45,088 bases of DNA, taken from positions 1-45,088 of the forward strand of contig NZ_CABHOU010000074.1 of NCBI RefSeq assembly GCF_902168175.1, in the 5' to 3' direction. This document shows positions 9,076 to 16,859 of the stretch, piece after piece. Origin of the DNA: an uncultured Chitinophaga sp. (lineage in GTDB: Bacteria; Bacteroidota; Bacteroidia; Chitinophagales; Chitinophagaceae). The notes beneath the pieces are model-generated. The model saw nothing but the letters and a program-made list of their open reading frames with translations, did no database searches and was not told the DNA's origin. Both the position numbers and the translations under genes were made by a program. The stretch's first letter is position 1. Each line of letters opens with the position of its first letter.

Positions 9076-9083
9076 CAAAGGTA
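9076..9083 (-). promoter_or_regulatory. -7 element of the RarD-like gene
   Basis: TACCTTTG on the minus strand matches TAnnTTTG. A CTG triplet 20 bases upstream is a one-mismatch -33 element. Only 6 bases separate it from the ATG, which predicts a leaderless or nearly leaderless mRNA. Confidence 0.45.
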
Positions 9084-9134
9084 AAGCGATGCCAGTTTTT
9101 TTCCAGTTTTCATTTTCGCTTCATCTACGGGGGC

Positions 9135-9142
9135 TAGTTTTG
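9135..9142 (+). promoter_or_regulatory. -7 element of the gene at 9174
   Basis: TAGTTTTG matches TAnnTTTG and lies 31 bases before the ATG. The -33 region is poor (TTC 17 bases upstream), so this is a moderate candidate. Confidence 0.4.
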
Positions 9143-9173
9143 TTTTATCAAATCACACCTAAAACCGAATATT

Positions 9174-9866
9174 ATGAAAAAGCAAGGACTAATGATGGCA
9201 GCTCTTTTATTATCTGGTGCTGCTTTTGCCCAGGAAAAGTCAGTAAGCGTAGCCGCGCAGGGAAATACGTCGGCGGCCGTGAAAAAAGGAAGTGTGGAGG
9301 CATCGCACCATTCTTCATCCGAAGTAAAAGGCGGCGGTACTTCAGCTGTTACGGCCAACGAAGCAGGTGTTTCATCTACCCAAACTAAAAAAACAGCAAA
9401 CACAGTGGTGTTAAGTAATGCAGGCAATGGATCAATGTCTGGTGCGTCAGCGGCAACAGCAGCTACTGCTAACAATGTAAGGGCGGCTAGCACCACAGGC
9501 GGAGAGGTGAGCTCACAGGTATCTGCTACAACAGCTAGCAGTGCCAATAAGGTTATTACCGCGGGCCAACATGCAACATCAGAGGTAGCCGTAGCAGCGA
9601 CAGGCAGTGTCAATACGGGCATTAGTACAGCCGCGGATGTAAGCACAGCAGCCAAGAGTGCTGTGAATGTAACCTCGGGCACTGCGGCTTCGGTAAAGAG
9701 CAAAGTTGTCACGACTGTTAATCATGACTTAAAAACGGCCACGCAAACATCCGCTAATGCTGCCGCTACGGTAAATACAACTATAAGCAAATCGGTACAT
9801 GTAAAACCTACTCCGGTGAGGGTTAACGCGAACGTGGCCGCCGCCGCAGGTTTGAAGATTCTTTAA
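9174..9866 (+). CDS. secreted low-complexity Ala/Ser/Thr/Val-rich protein
   Basis: A 230-residue protein with a clear signal peptide (MKKQGLMMAALLLSGAAFA, cleavage before Gln). The rest is built almost wholly from Ala, Ser, Thr, Val, Asn and Gly in a loosely repeating pattern (SAATAATANNVRAAS; TAADVSTAAKSAVNV), with few aromatic residues and no cysteine in the mature part. It ends with a more basic, Pro-containing tail (SVHVKPTPVRVNANV). I recognise no family. The composition suits an extended or fibrous envelope or extracellular protein. It is the first gene of a plus-strand run that continues through two more exported proteins to a two-component system. A 192-residue frame on the other strand is its shadow. 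Confidence 0.75.
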   Translation: MKKQGLMMAALLLSGAAFAQEKSVSVAAQGNTSAAVKKGSVEASHHSSSEVKGGGTSAVTANEAGVSSTQTKKTANTVVLSNAGNGSMSGASAATAATANNVRAASTTGGEVSSQVSATTASSANKVITAGQHATSEVAVAATGSVNTGISTAADVSTAAKSAVNVTSGTAASVKSKVVTTVNHDLKTATQTSANAAATVNTTISKSVHVKPTPVRVNANVAAAAGLKIL

Positions 9867-9875
9867 TTACAAATA

Positions 9876-9915
9876 AACAGATTTTTGCCACGACGTTAGC
9901 TGGCAAAAATCTGTT
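9876..9915 (+). repeat. perfect 15-bp inverted repeat between two secreted-protein genes
   Basis: AACAGATTTTTGCCA (9876-9890) is followed after 10 bases by its exact reverse complement (9901-9915). The hairpin starts 9 bases after the stop of the Ala/Ser/Thr-rich gene and ends 6 bases before the next ATG. It could be a weak terminator (it is followed by ACTTTTAT), an mRNA-stabilising hairpin, or a translational control element for the downstream gene. Confidence 0.7.
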
Positions 9916-9921
9916 ACTTTT

Positions 9922-10245
9922 ATGGGCATGGCAAAACTGCAACTACATCATTATATTTTTACCGCTGTACTGGCAGCCGCTTTCCCGCTTTGCGGGTACG
10001 GCCGTACGTCCGAAGTACCGGTAATGGCGGCAGCCGTAACCGATACCTCGGTTACACCGCAGCAGACGCCTAAACCATCATCTGTCGAAAAAACAACTGA
10101 AACAAAACAGGAAGTAAAGGTACCCGACATCATTAAGGAAGTGCCAAAATCGCGTCGGAAAGTAAAACCAATCGCGGTACCTGCTCCTATACCGGTGAAG
10201 CCACTGAAGGTGATCAAACCAAAGGTCATTAAGATAGGCATTTAG
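9922..10245 (+). CDS. small secreted Pro/Lys/Val-rich protein
   Basis: A 107-residue protein. The N-terminal ~28 residues form a probable signal peptide (HHYIFTAVLAAAFPLCGYG). The mature part is charged and low in complexity: a Thr/Gln/Glu stretch, then repeats of Pro, Lys, Val and Ile (PAPIPVKPLKVIKPKVIKIGI). This resembles the extended Pro-Lys linkers of periplasm-spanning proteins, but there is no recognisable domain. The ATG at 9922 lies just after a strong hairpin. The next gene, a beta-barrel-like protein, starts 23 bases downstream. Function unknown. Confidence 0.65.
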   Translation: MGMAKLQLHHYIFTAVLAAAFPLCGYGRTSEVPVMAAAVTDTSVTPQQTPKPSSVEKTTETKQEVKVPDIIKEVPKSRRKVKPIAVPAPIPVKPLKVIKPKVIKIGI

Positions 10246-10268
10246 CAGGCCGGTTTAAAAACGCTAGT

Positions 10269-11111
10269 ATGAGAGTAATACTCACCTTATCTATCATGTG
10301 GATGTGCAGCATGAGTGCTTTCGCACAAACAGACAGCACGGCGGAGGAAAAGAGAACAACTTTTACGGTAGGGGCCACCTACGTGAACAATGCAGATTAT
10401 TACGGGCAGAAGTCGGAGGGAACGATGGCTTACGTAGCGGCCAGTGGTACGCTTAAGCTTAAACCAGGCTTGTACTTTACGGGTACGGGCATCCGCCTGC
10501 TTAACGACTCGAATGCAGTGGTGTCTGCCAGTGCCGCAGGTATTGGCTGGCAATTTAATTTAGGTAAAAAGCTGACGGCTGATGTTAGTTACAGTCACAC
10601 TTTTTATCCTTCCCGTTCCCCGTTCCTGCAGGCCTCTAACCCGGATAACTTCTCTGCCTCGCTCAGCTACGCGTATTGGATGACTACTTCCGTTAACGCG
10701 GATTATATGATGGGCAAACAGGACCACGATATATTCCTGACACTGGGTACGGAGAAGATGATCAGTCTTGGCAGCTTCAGCCCAAAAGATCTCATCACCC
10801 TCACACCGGCTATTAATGTTACAGCTGGTACACAGCGTTTTTATGAAACGTATGTTACGGAGAAACGCTTACGCGACAGCGTTTTAGATGTGCTGCTGCC
10901 AGGTTTGCCAGGTACGGAGCCTACTATCACGACTAAAACTAACACCAGTTTCGATCTTATTTCCTATAACCTTAAAGTGCCATTGGCCTATAACCGCGAT
11001 CATTTTGTGATAGAGGCGGCCTATCAGCTTTCGGTACTGGGCAAAAAGGCGCAAACGGGTGCCGGTACTGCCAATTCATTTTTTAGTTTTTCTTTTTATT
11101 ACCAGTTCTGA
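10269..11111 (+). CDS. outer-membrane beta-barrel-like protein of unknown function
   Basis: A 280-residue exported protein: signal peptide MRVILTLSIMWMCSMSAFA, then alternating polar and hydrophobic strands rich in Gly, Tyr, Ser and Thr (TFTVGATYVNNADYYG; LTADVSYSHTFYP; FSASLSYAYWMTTSVNADYMMG), ending in an aromatic terminal strand (FFSFSFYYQF). The final Phe is typical of BAM-inserted barrels. About 10-12 strands seem likely, though this is only an estimate. Its stop codon overlaps the ATG of the response regulator gene by one base (TGATG), so translation and regulation of the two are probably coupled. No family recognised. Confidence 0.8.
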   Translation: MRVILTLSIMWMCSMSAFAQTDSTAEEKRTTFTVGATYVNNADYYGQKSEGTMAYVAASGTLKLKPGLYFTGTGIRLLNDSNAVVSASAAGIGWQFNLGKKLTADVSYSHTFYPSRSPFLQASNPDNFSASLSYAYWMTTSVNADYMMGKQDHDIFLTLGTEKMISLGSFSPKDLITLTPAINVTAGTQRFYETYVTEKRLRDSVLDVLLPGLPGTEPTITTKTNTSFDLISYNLKVPLAYNRDHFVIEAAYQLSVLGKKAQTGAGTANSFFSFSFYYQF

Positions 11112-11782
11112 TGAAGGTATTAATCATAGAAGATGAACGGGCCATGGCGGCCGAAATGGAATTGTTCCTGAAAAAGGCCTACGTGTGCGACCTCGCCTAC
11201 AACGCCCGTCAGGCCCTACAAAAAATGGAAGAGAACCAATATGACTTTATCTTATTAGATCTCGGTCTGCCGGATAAAGATGGCCTGCTGTTACTTCAGG
11301 AAGCCCGGAAAAACTGCCCGGACGCTTCTTACATCATCCTCACCGCCCGCGGACAACTGGAAGATCGCATTAAAGGCCTGGACCTCGGAGCGGATGATTA
11401 TCTTCCCAAACCCTTTTCGCTGCTGGAGTTGCAGTCGCGCATGCAGGCCATCGCCCGCCGCAAGTTCGGACTGAATGACAGTACCGTGCCGCTGGGCGAT
11501 TTTAAGGTAGATCTGAATAAACGAATGGTATTCTTCGATAAATCGGAAATTGAGCTGTCGCGGAAGGAATTTGATCTACTGAGTTACATGTTGTTGCACA
11601 AAAACAGGCCGCTTACACGCATGCAACTCAGTGAACACATCTGGGGTAATTTTTCGGATGATGACGCTGATTCCAATTACATCGATGTGCACATTAAAAA
11701 TATCCGCAGGAAGCTGTCGGCGTTTGGTACGGTGGAATGGCTGCAAACCATCAGGCATGTGGGTTATAAAATAAAGCTCTGA
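11111..11782 (+). CDS. OmpR/PhoB-family response regulator
   Basis: A 223-residue two-domain regulator. The receiver domain has the acidic pocket (EDE at residues 7-9), the phospho-acceptor Asp50 in FILLDLGLPDKDG, and the conserved Lys100 in DDYLPKPF. The C-terminal half is a winged-helix DNA-binding domain (LSRKEFDLLSYMLLHKNRPLTR; VDVH-like IDVHIKNIRRKL; IRHVGYKI). It overlaps the upstream barrel gene by one base and is followed one base later by its histidine kinase. It probably controls this same envelope module; targets are unknown. Confidence 0.94.
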   Translation: MKVLIIEDERAMAAEMELFLKKAYVCDLAYNARQALQKMEENQYDFILLDLGLPDKDGLLLLQEARKNCPDASYIILTARGQLEDRIKGLDLGADDYLPKPFSLLELQSRMQAIARRKFGLNDSTVPLGDFKVDLNKRMVFFDKSEIELSRKEFDLLSYMLLHKNRPLTRMQLSEHIWGNFSDDDADSNYIDVHIKNIRRKLSAFGTVEWLQTIRHVGYKIKL

Positions 11783-11783
11783 C

Positions 11784-13109
11784 GTGAAACTATTTACAAA
11801 ACTCACTTTATTTATTACACTGTCGAAATTGGCGGTGGTACTACTGTTTGTACTGATATTACCAACCCTGGTAGATAACATTGCCAGGCAGTACAACGAC
11901 TTTTACCTGAGCCAGCAAAAGAAGAAGGTGCTGAATGTGATCAACAAAAATGGTATCGATTTCTATTTGCAGGGCGAACCGGATTACGGCAGTTATACCA
12001 TGTTAAAGGAGGAATACATCTCCCTGGAGCCCGCTGGAAAAAACATACTGCCCGATACCATTGCCACCTTACGCAGGGTGGTGGAGGAAGATACGCTTAC
12101 CTACAGGGTGTTAAGCCATGTTTTTGATTATGAGAACAAGCGTTATATGCTCGAAGTTGGGAAAACTACTGCCACCATCGGACAGTATAACCGCCCCTTA
12201 CAAAAGATGGCGCTGTATGTACTGATAGGACTCATTGTTTTTACCATCGTTATCGACCTTATTTTTACCCGCCTGCTGCTACGTCCGCTGGGCGTGATTA
12301 TCAGTAACCGGCTCGTGAACCGGAAATTTCCATTTAAAGACCATGCGCCGCCCGTAAAAACAAGCACCACCGACTTCAAATACCTCGACGACTCTTTGGT
12401 AGATCTAATGGAGCGCATACGCGAGGCATTTGAGAAAGAACGGGAATTTACATCGAACGCGTCCCATGAATTGATGACGCCTGTCAGCATCCTTCAAACC
12501 AAAATGGAAAACCTGATGGTGGATGGGGAGTTAGGGGAGGAGATGGAAAAGAAGATCACCGGCATGATGAAAACCCTGCACCGCCTGAAGAAGATCGTAA
12601 ATTCACTGCTGTTTATTTCAAGGATCGAGAACGATCAGTTCCCAAAGTCGGATACGTTTGCCATTCATACTTTGCTGGAAGAAGTGATGGAAGAACTACA
12701 ACACCGCCTGCCCGAAAAGGACTTACATTATTCCGTGAACGTGTCCCGCAGCGCCATTCTTCGCTCACTTAACCATGACCTTATTTTCCAGTTGATATAT
12801 AACCTGCTCAATAATGCCATTCGATATAATCAACAGGGGGGAAGCATTAAAGTGAGCGATGTATGTAAACCCGGTGAGCCGTATAAGTTGTTCATTCGCG
12901 ATACAGGCATTGGGATCCCGCAAAAGGAACTCACGCACATTTTCTCCCGCTTTAAAAAGGTGGCGAAATCGGGTAACGAGGGGTATGGACTTGGTTTATC
13001 CATCGTAAGCACCATTGCCCGCTATCATGATATAAAAATGGAGGTAAGTTCGGAAGAGGGCAAGGGAACTGTTTTTACACTGATGTTTCCGGAGGAAACC
13101 ACCGTATAG
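11784..13109 (+). CDS. two-component sensor histidine kinase
   Basis: A 441-residue membrane kinase starting at GTG 11784, one base after the regulator stop; no closer ATG fits. It has two membrane helices (residues ~11-30 and ~142-165) enclosing a ~110-residue periplasmic sensor region, a short HAMP-like linker, then DHp and catalytic domains. Visible boxes: phospho-acceptor His228 in SNASHELMTPVS, N box NLLNNAIRYN, G1 box DTGIGIP and G2 box GYGLGLSIV. It should phosphorylate the regulator at 11111-11782. The stop codon abuts, with zero gap, the stop of the convergent yjbQ-like gene. Confidence 0.93.
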   Translation: MKLFTKLTLFITLSKLAVVLLFVLILPTLVDNIARQYNDFYLSQQKKKVLNVINKNGIDFYLQGEPDYGSYTMLKEEYISLEPAGKNILPDTIATLRRVVEEDTLTYRVLSHVFDYENKRYMLEVGKTTATIGQYNRPLQKMALYVLIGLIVFTIVIDLIFTRLLLRPLGVIISNRLVNRKFPFKDHAPPVKTSTTDFKYLDDSLVDLMERIREAFEKEREFTSNASHELMTPVSILQTKMENLMVDGELGEEMEKKITGMMKTLHRLKKIVNSLLFISRIENDQFPKSDTFAIHTLLEEVMEELQHRLPEKDLHYSVNVSRSAILRSLNHDLIFQLIYNLLNNAIRYNQQGGSIKVSDVCKPGEPYKLFIRDTGIGIPQKELTHIFSRFKKVAKSGNEGYGLGLSIVSTIARYHDIKMEVSSEEGKGTVFTLMFPEETTV

Positions 13110-13532
13110 TTACACACCCCAGGCCGTAATCATCAATCTCCTCGGTCCGCCGTAATCACGGTGTTCGCATAAATAAATGCCCTGCCAGGTGCCCACTGCC
13201 AGCCTTCCATTGTGTACAGGTATTAATACCGAACTGCCCAGCATCGCCGCTTTCAGGTGTGCCGGCATATCATCCGGACCTTCATCGTTATGCAGGTAAT
13301 CGGGGTCGTTTTGGGGGACGGCTTTGTTGAAGTAAGTTTCGAAGTCTTTGCGAACGGTAGGATCAGCATTTTCATTGATGGTGAGCGAGGCAGAGGTATG
13401 TTGGATAAATACCTGTAGCATGCCTGTCTTTATTTCCGTCAGTTGCGGAAGGGCATGTAATACTTCTGTGGTGATAAGATGAAAACCACGTTTACGGGCA
13501 CTGAGTTGTATGAGTTGCTGAAACATTTTCAT
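13110..13532 (-). CDS. YjbQ/UPF0047-family protein (secondary thiamine-phosphate synthase-type)
   Basis: A 140-residue protein of the YjbQ (UPF0047) family. Diagnostic stretches are VFIQHTSASLTINENADP, HNDEGPDDMPAHLK and GTWQGIYLCEHRD, which carry the conserved His/Asp/Glu cluster. Some members show weak thiamine-phosphate synthase activity, but the physiological role is unsettled. Full length for the family. It is transcribed toward the histidine kinase gene with no intergenic base. Confidence 0.9.
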   Translation of the reverse strand: MKMFQQLIQLSARKRGFHLITTEVLHALPQLTEIKTGMLQVFIQHTSASLTINENADPTVRKDFETYFNKAVPQNDPDYLHNDEGPDDMPAHLKAAMLGSSVLIPVHNGRLAVGTWQGIYLCEHRDYGGPRRLMITAWGV

Positions 13533-13566
13533 TCGTCAAATTTATACATTCAAAGCCATAAAGAAC

Positions 13567-13590
13567 AACACCCGCTGTGGAGCGGGTGTT
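13567..13590 (-). terminator. intrinsic terminator after the NlpE-META lipoprotein gene
   Basis: A perfect 10-bp stem (13567-13576 with 13581-13590, 4-base loop) just downstream, on the minus strand, of the stop at 13601. The following minus-strand tail is only moderately T-rich (GTTCTTTATG). It separates the lipoprotein gene from yjbQ. Confidence 0.65.
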
Positions 13591-13600
13591 GCCTGGTTAA

Positions 13601-14737
13601 TTATTTTTTAGCGCCTTTCGCATGCGGATCGACGGCTAGTTTTTTAAAGGTGAGTTTCGTTTCACCTTCGCCGAGGTATAACATGTCGCCGTCCAGTAGG
13701 TACGATACACTTTGGCCGGTTAGTGATTTTAAGAGTTTGGCTTCTGCTTCCATGTTGGCACAGGCCATTTCGGTGGCGAACAAATTACCGAAGGTCAGTT
13801 TGCCGTTTTCCAGCTTTACCGGGCCGCCGTAGCGGTTACAACCACCGTAGCCGGCTACTTTTTCTTCGGCCAGCGACAGTTCCATGGTAGGTGCGCCTTT
13901 GGGGGACTGTTTTGCATCTACCGCTTTATCGCCCACTTTTTCCAGTTGCCATAATGCGTTTAAGCGATAAGCGCCAAGGTATTGCCCGCAGCCTTTAAAA
14001 GTTCTTACAGCGCTGTCGGTTTTCTGCTTCAGATCTACCGTTACAGAAAAGTCGCTCATCGCGCCCGACATATCATTCTCGCATTGCTGGCGGAACAACT
14101 GTACGGTTAAGGTGCCTGCCTCCGTTTCGGCATGATATCGCGTAACCGGAGCGTCCATGGCCCGCTCGCCCTTACCAACAGGCGCTGATATATCAATCCC
14201 GTCCGGCGTTTTGAAACGCATCGACTTATCGAAATCTATTTCCAGCGACCAGAAAGGTTCATTACCTCCGCCGGCGAAATCTACACCACTGAGGGCCTGC
14301 GCATTAGCGATGGCCGGATTGGTTTCGATAGTGGTTCTTTCCAGTTTATACTTGGAAGCATGCGGGGAGTTGATGGGTTTGGCATCTTTGTCCAGCATTT
14401 CCAGTTTGTCGCCGCGAAAGGCCAGGAACCGCGTTTCGCCTGCAATGTTTTTCAGTGTAACGAGACTGTCGGACGCTATTTCCCAGGTGCCTTTATCTAC
14501 AAATGCATCGCCGGGTTTACCGAGGTAAACGGAACGTTCGTAGAACGAGTCGTTTGGCTGTAATTGGAGCAGGTAAGCTATGCCTTCGCAATCAGCGCAG
14601 GGTATTTCGCCTTTCCAGTTGGCTGCTGTTTCCTGCTTCAGGGCTGCCGGTGCGGGCGTTGATCCGCTTTTGGGAGCGCCTGTGTTACAGGATAACATGA
14701 AGGTCGCGGCTATGGCCGGGAGGATGATATTTTTCAT
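13601..14737 (-). CDS. lipoprotein with NlpE-like and META (HslJ-like) domains
   Basis: 378 residues from the ATG at 14737, which begins a lipoprotein signal (MKNIILPAIAATFMLSC, lipid Cys17). The frame is open 78 codons further upstream, but that part would run across the divergent HxlR promoter and start codon and is not protein-like. Domains in order: an NlpE-type domain (residues ~45-130, with the CxxC of GEIPCADCEGI); a middle domain of the COG3650 type (GNEPFWSLEID; QLFRQQCENDMSGA); and a C-terminal META/HslJ-like domain (LAEEKVAGYGGCNRYGGP; FATEMACAN). NlpE and HslJ proteins are linked to envelope stress and heat or novobiocin tolerance in E. coli; the role here is unknown. Confidence 0.87.
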   Translation of the reverse strand: MKNIILPAIAATFMLSCNTGAPKSGSTPAPAALKQETAANWKGEIPCADCEGIAYLLQLQPNDSFYERSVYLGKPGDAFVDKGTWEIASDSLVTLKNIAGETRFLAFRGDKLEMLDKDAKPINSPHASKYKLERTTIETNPAIANAQALSGVDFAGGGNEPFWSLEIDFDKSMRFKTPDGIDISAPVGKGERAMDAPVTRYHAETEAGTLTVQLFRQQCENDMSGAMSDFSVTVDLKQKTDSAVRTFKGCGQYLGAYRLNALWQLEKVGDKAVDAKQSPKGAPTMELSLAEEKVAGYGGCNRYGGPVKLENGKLTFGNLFATEMACANMEAEAKLLKSLTGQSVSYLLDGDMLYLGEGETKLTFKKLAVDPHAKGAKK

Positions 14738-14820
14738 GTAAAAGGTTTTGGGTTTAGTTTCCGTGAGAATGAAGATAGTCATTCCCCGGTGATGAAGTAA
14801 CAAAAATGCCGCCAAAAGAG

Positions 14821-14865
14821 TTGAACCATCGTTGGGCAAATTGGTATACCTTTGTAACCAGTTAC
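14821..14865 (+). promoter_or_regulatory. promoter and candidate operator of the HxlR gene
   Basis: TACCTTTG (14847-14854) matches TAnnTTTG; a TTG at 14821-14823 lies 23 bases upstream. The -7 element runs into an inverted repeat, GTAAC-CA-GTTAC (14854-14865), a plausible binding site for the HxlR protein itself. The ATG is 12 bases further on. Confidence 0.5.
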
Positions 14866-14877
14866 ACAGAGTATACC

Positions 14878-15240
14878 ATGATGGAACAGGATAAACAAAC
14901 GGTCCGCAGCCAGGCGGATGAATTGAAAGCGCTACAGGATACCATTTACGTGATCGGTGGAAAATGGACACTGCCTGTTATCAACGCAATTTGCAACGGC
15001 AACAACCGTTTCCGGGAAATCGAACGCAGTATCCCGGGCATTACCACCCGTATGCTGTCGCGCGAGTTGAAGGAGTTGGAAATGAATAAACTGATCACCC
15101 GCACAGTGTACGACGAATCGCCTGTGCTGGTCGAGTACAGCTCCACCGACTACTGCAAGTCACTGGGGCCGGTAATTGCCTCTATGATCACCTGGGGAAA
15201 GCAGCACCGTAAAAAGATACGGGCACAGCAAACGGTCTAA
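14878..15240 (+). CDS. HxlR-family winged-helix transcriptional regulator
   Basis: A 120-residue HxlR/YodB-type regulator: DTIYVIGGKWTLPVINAI then NRFREIERSIPGITTRMLSRELKELEMNKLI, the family's characteristic winged helix. The tandem ATG at 14878/14881 is chosen; an upstream in-frame start at 14806 would place the promoter inside the coding region. Some HxlR proteins sense quinones or thiol stress through cysteines (YodB type); here the visible cysteines are in NAICNGN and TDYCKS. It is divergent from the NlpE-META lipoprotein gene, which it may control along with itself. Its stop overlaps that of the convergent antiporter by 4 bases. Confidence 0.92.
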   Translation: MMEQDKQTVRSQADELKALQDTIYVIGGKWTLPVINAICNGNNRFREIERSIPGITTRMLSRELKELEMNKLITRTVYDESPVLVEYSSTDYCKSLGPVIASMITWGKQHRKKIRAQQTV

Positions 15241-16859
15241 TGCAGCTCGTTCAGGTTAAACAGGTTCTTTAATTTCTCTTCCTCTAAATCCAGTTCCAGC
15301 ATATACTTGCGGATAATGATCTCGTCAAACTCCTCTTTCCCGTTTATTTTCTGCAGCACCTTGCGCTGGTGATCGATCACTTCTGTGTTAATCCGGTGAT
15401 AGGCGGAATAGATATTGCCATCGGTACGGCCGTTCAATAACATCTCTGTAAAATGCTCCGAGTATTGCAGGTTGTTTTTAAGGTGATGGGCATACGCTTT
15501 CAGCAGGTCGCTTCCTTCCACATCGTTTTTATATTTTTCTTCCAGTAACGTCAGCGAACTGTTTGCCAGTTTTTTGCGGATAATGGCTTCCTGTTCATGA
15601 GCAGGAATGGAATTGTCCGGCGCTTTCACGTCTGCCATCTTCACTACCCATGGCAGCGTAAGTCCCTGGAACAACAACGTAATCAGGATAACGGAGAAGG
15701 TGATAAACAGGATGAGGTTTCTTTGCGGGAACGGCTGCCCGTGATTAATCGTTAGCGGGATCGACAGGGCTGCGGCCAGGCTCACCACGCCCCTCATGCC
15801 CGCCCATCCGAACACAAGCGGCGCCCGGTAACCCGGGTTCGGATCAGCTACTGTAATAAAATGTGTGGCGAAGCGGGTGAAGATGGAAGCGCCCATCGCG
15901 CAGATCATTCTCGAAACAATTACTACTATAGAGATGTAAATGCTGTACCTGATAGCATCCCAGATCGAGGTGGTGCCCAGTTGTGCTACGATGACCGGCA
16001 ATTCCAGGCCAATGAGCATAAACACGATCCCGTTTAACACAAAACCCAGCGTTGCCCAAACGTTATTGGTTTGTAGGCGGCCTTCATTATTCAATATGCG
16101 CTGGCTTTGGTTAGAGAGGAAGAGTCCCCCGCTTACCACCGCCAGTACACCGGAATAGTGAAACTGTTCCGCCGTAAGGTACATCACATAAGGCGCGGCG
16201 ATAGTAAGAATGGTATCGATACTGGGCGTGGTAGGCATCCAGCGGTGGATGGCGTAAAAGATAGCGGCTACGGCCAGTCCGCATAAAATACCCATCACGA
16301 TCATGCTGGCAAAACTGGTAGCCGCTTCCTGGAAGCTGAAGGTGCCCGTAGCCACCGCAATAATTGCGAACCGGAATACAATAAGGCTGGCCGCATCGTT
16401 GAGCAAACTTTCTCCTTCTATAATAGCCGCCAGGTTTTTAGGAACGGGCGTAGTTCTTAAAATGGATGTGGCCGACACCGCATCGGGAGGGGAGATGATA
16501 CCACCCAGCAGGAAGCCGAGCGCCAGCGTAAAGCCTGGTATAACACTGCTCGAGAACCAGGCGATCACACAGGAGGTAAGGATTACAATGCCGAATGCAA
16601 AGGTTGAGATGATGCGCCGGTACTTCCAGAACTCCTTCCAGGAGGTTTGCCAGGCCGCCTCATATAGCAGCGGCGGCAGGAAAATCAGGAAAATAAGTTC
16701 CGGGTCGATGGTGATGTCGGGAACGATGCGTAACCAGCCGATGGCCAGGCCGGCCACTACGAGTACGATTGGATAGGCTACTTTCAGGCGGTGTGCCAGC
16801 ATCACTAATAACAATATGACAAGCACCAGGGCAAGATAGATAATGAAAGTTTTTTGCAT
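15237..16859 (-). CDS. Na+/H+ antiporter, CPA1 family
   Basis: A 540-residue cation/proton antiporter. About 12 membrane helices (residues ~1-410) include the family signatures GGIISPPDAVSATSILR, the ion-binding ND pair in EGESLLNDAASLIVFRF, and GWAGMRGVVSLAAALSIP. A cytosolic tail of ~120 residues rich in Lys, Glu and Leu (KLANSSLTLLEEKYKND; LELDLEEEKLKNLFNL) follows, as in bacterial NhaP/YjcE-type members. It exports Na+ (or K+) in exchange for protons and supports pH and salt homeostasis. Single gene; stop codons overlap the HxlR gene tail-to-tail. Confidence 0.93.
   Translation of the reverse strand: MQKTFIIYLALVLVILLLVMLAHRLKVAYPIVLVVAGLAIGWLRIVPDITIDPELIFLIFLPPLLYEAAWQTSWKEFWKYRRIISTFAFGIVILTSCVIAWFSSSVIPGFTLALGFLLGGIISPPDAVSATSILRTTPVPKNLAAIIEGESLLNDAASLIVFRFAIIAVATGTFSFQEAATSFASMIVMGILCGLAVAAIFYAIHRWMPTTPSIDTILTIAAPYVMYLTAEQFHYSGVLAVVSGGLFLSNQSQRILNNEGRLQTNNVWATLGFVLNGIVFMLIGLELPVIVAQLGTTSIWDAIRYSIYISIVVIVSRMICAMGASIFTRFATHFITVADPNPGYRAPLVFGWAGMRGVVSLAAALSIPLTINHGQPFPQRNLILFITFSVILITLLFQGLTLPWVVKMADVKAPDNSIPAHEQEAIIRKKLANSSLTLLEEKYKNDVEGSDLLKAYAHHLKNNLQYSEHFTEMLLNGRTDGNIYSAYHRINTEVIDHQRKVLQKINGKEEFDEIIIRKYMLELDLEEEKLKNLFNLNELH

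Noticed and set aside
9134..9712. 192-codon minus-strand frame with a hydrophobic, membrane-like look
   Set aside because: It is the mirror of the Ala/Ser/Thr-rich secreted protein; the plus-strand frame has a proper signal peptide and a promoter.
14738..14971. 78-codon upstream extension of the NlpE-META lipoprotein frame
   Set aside because: It would remove the lipoprotein signal from the N-terminus and run through the divergent HxlR promoter and start codon.
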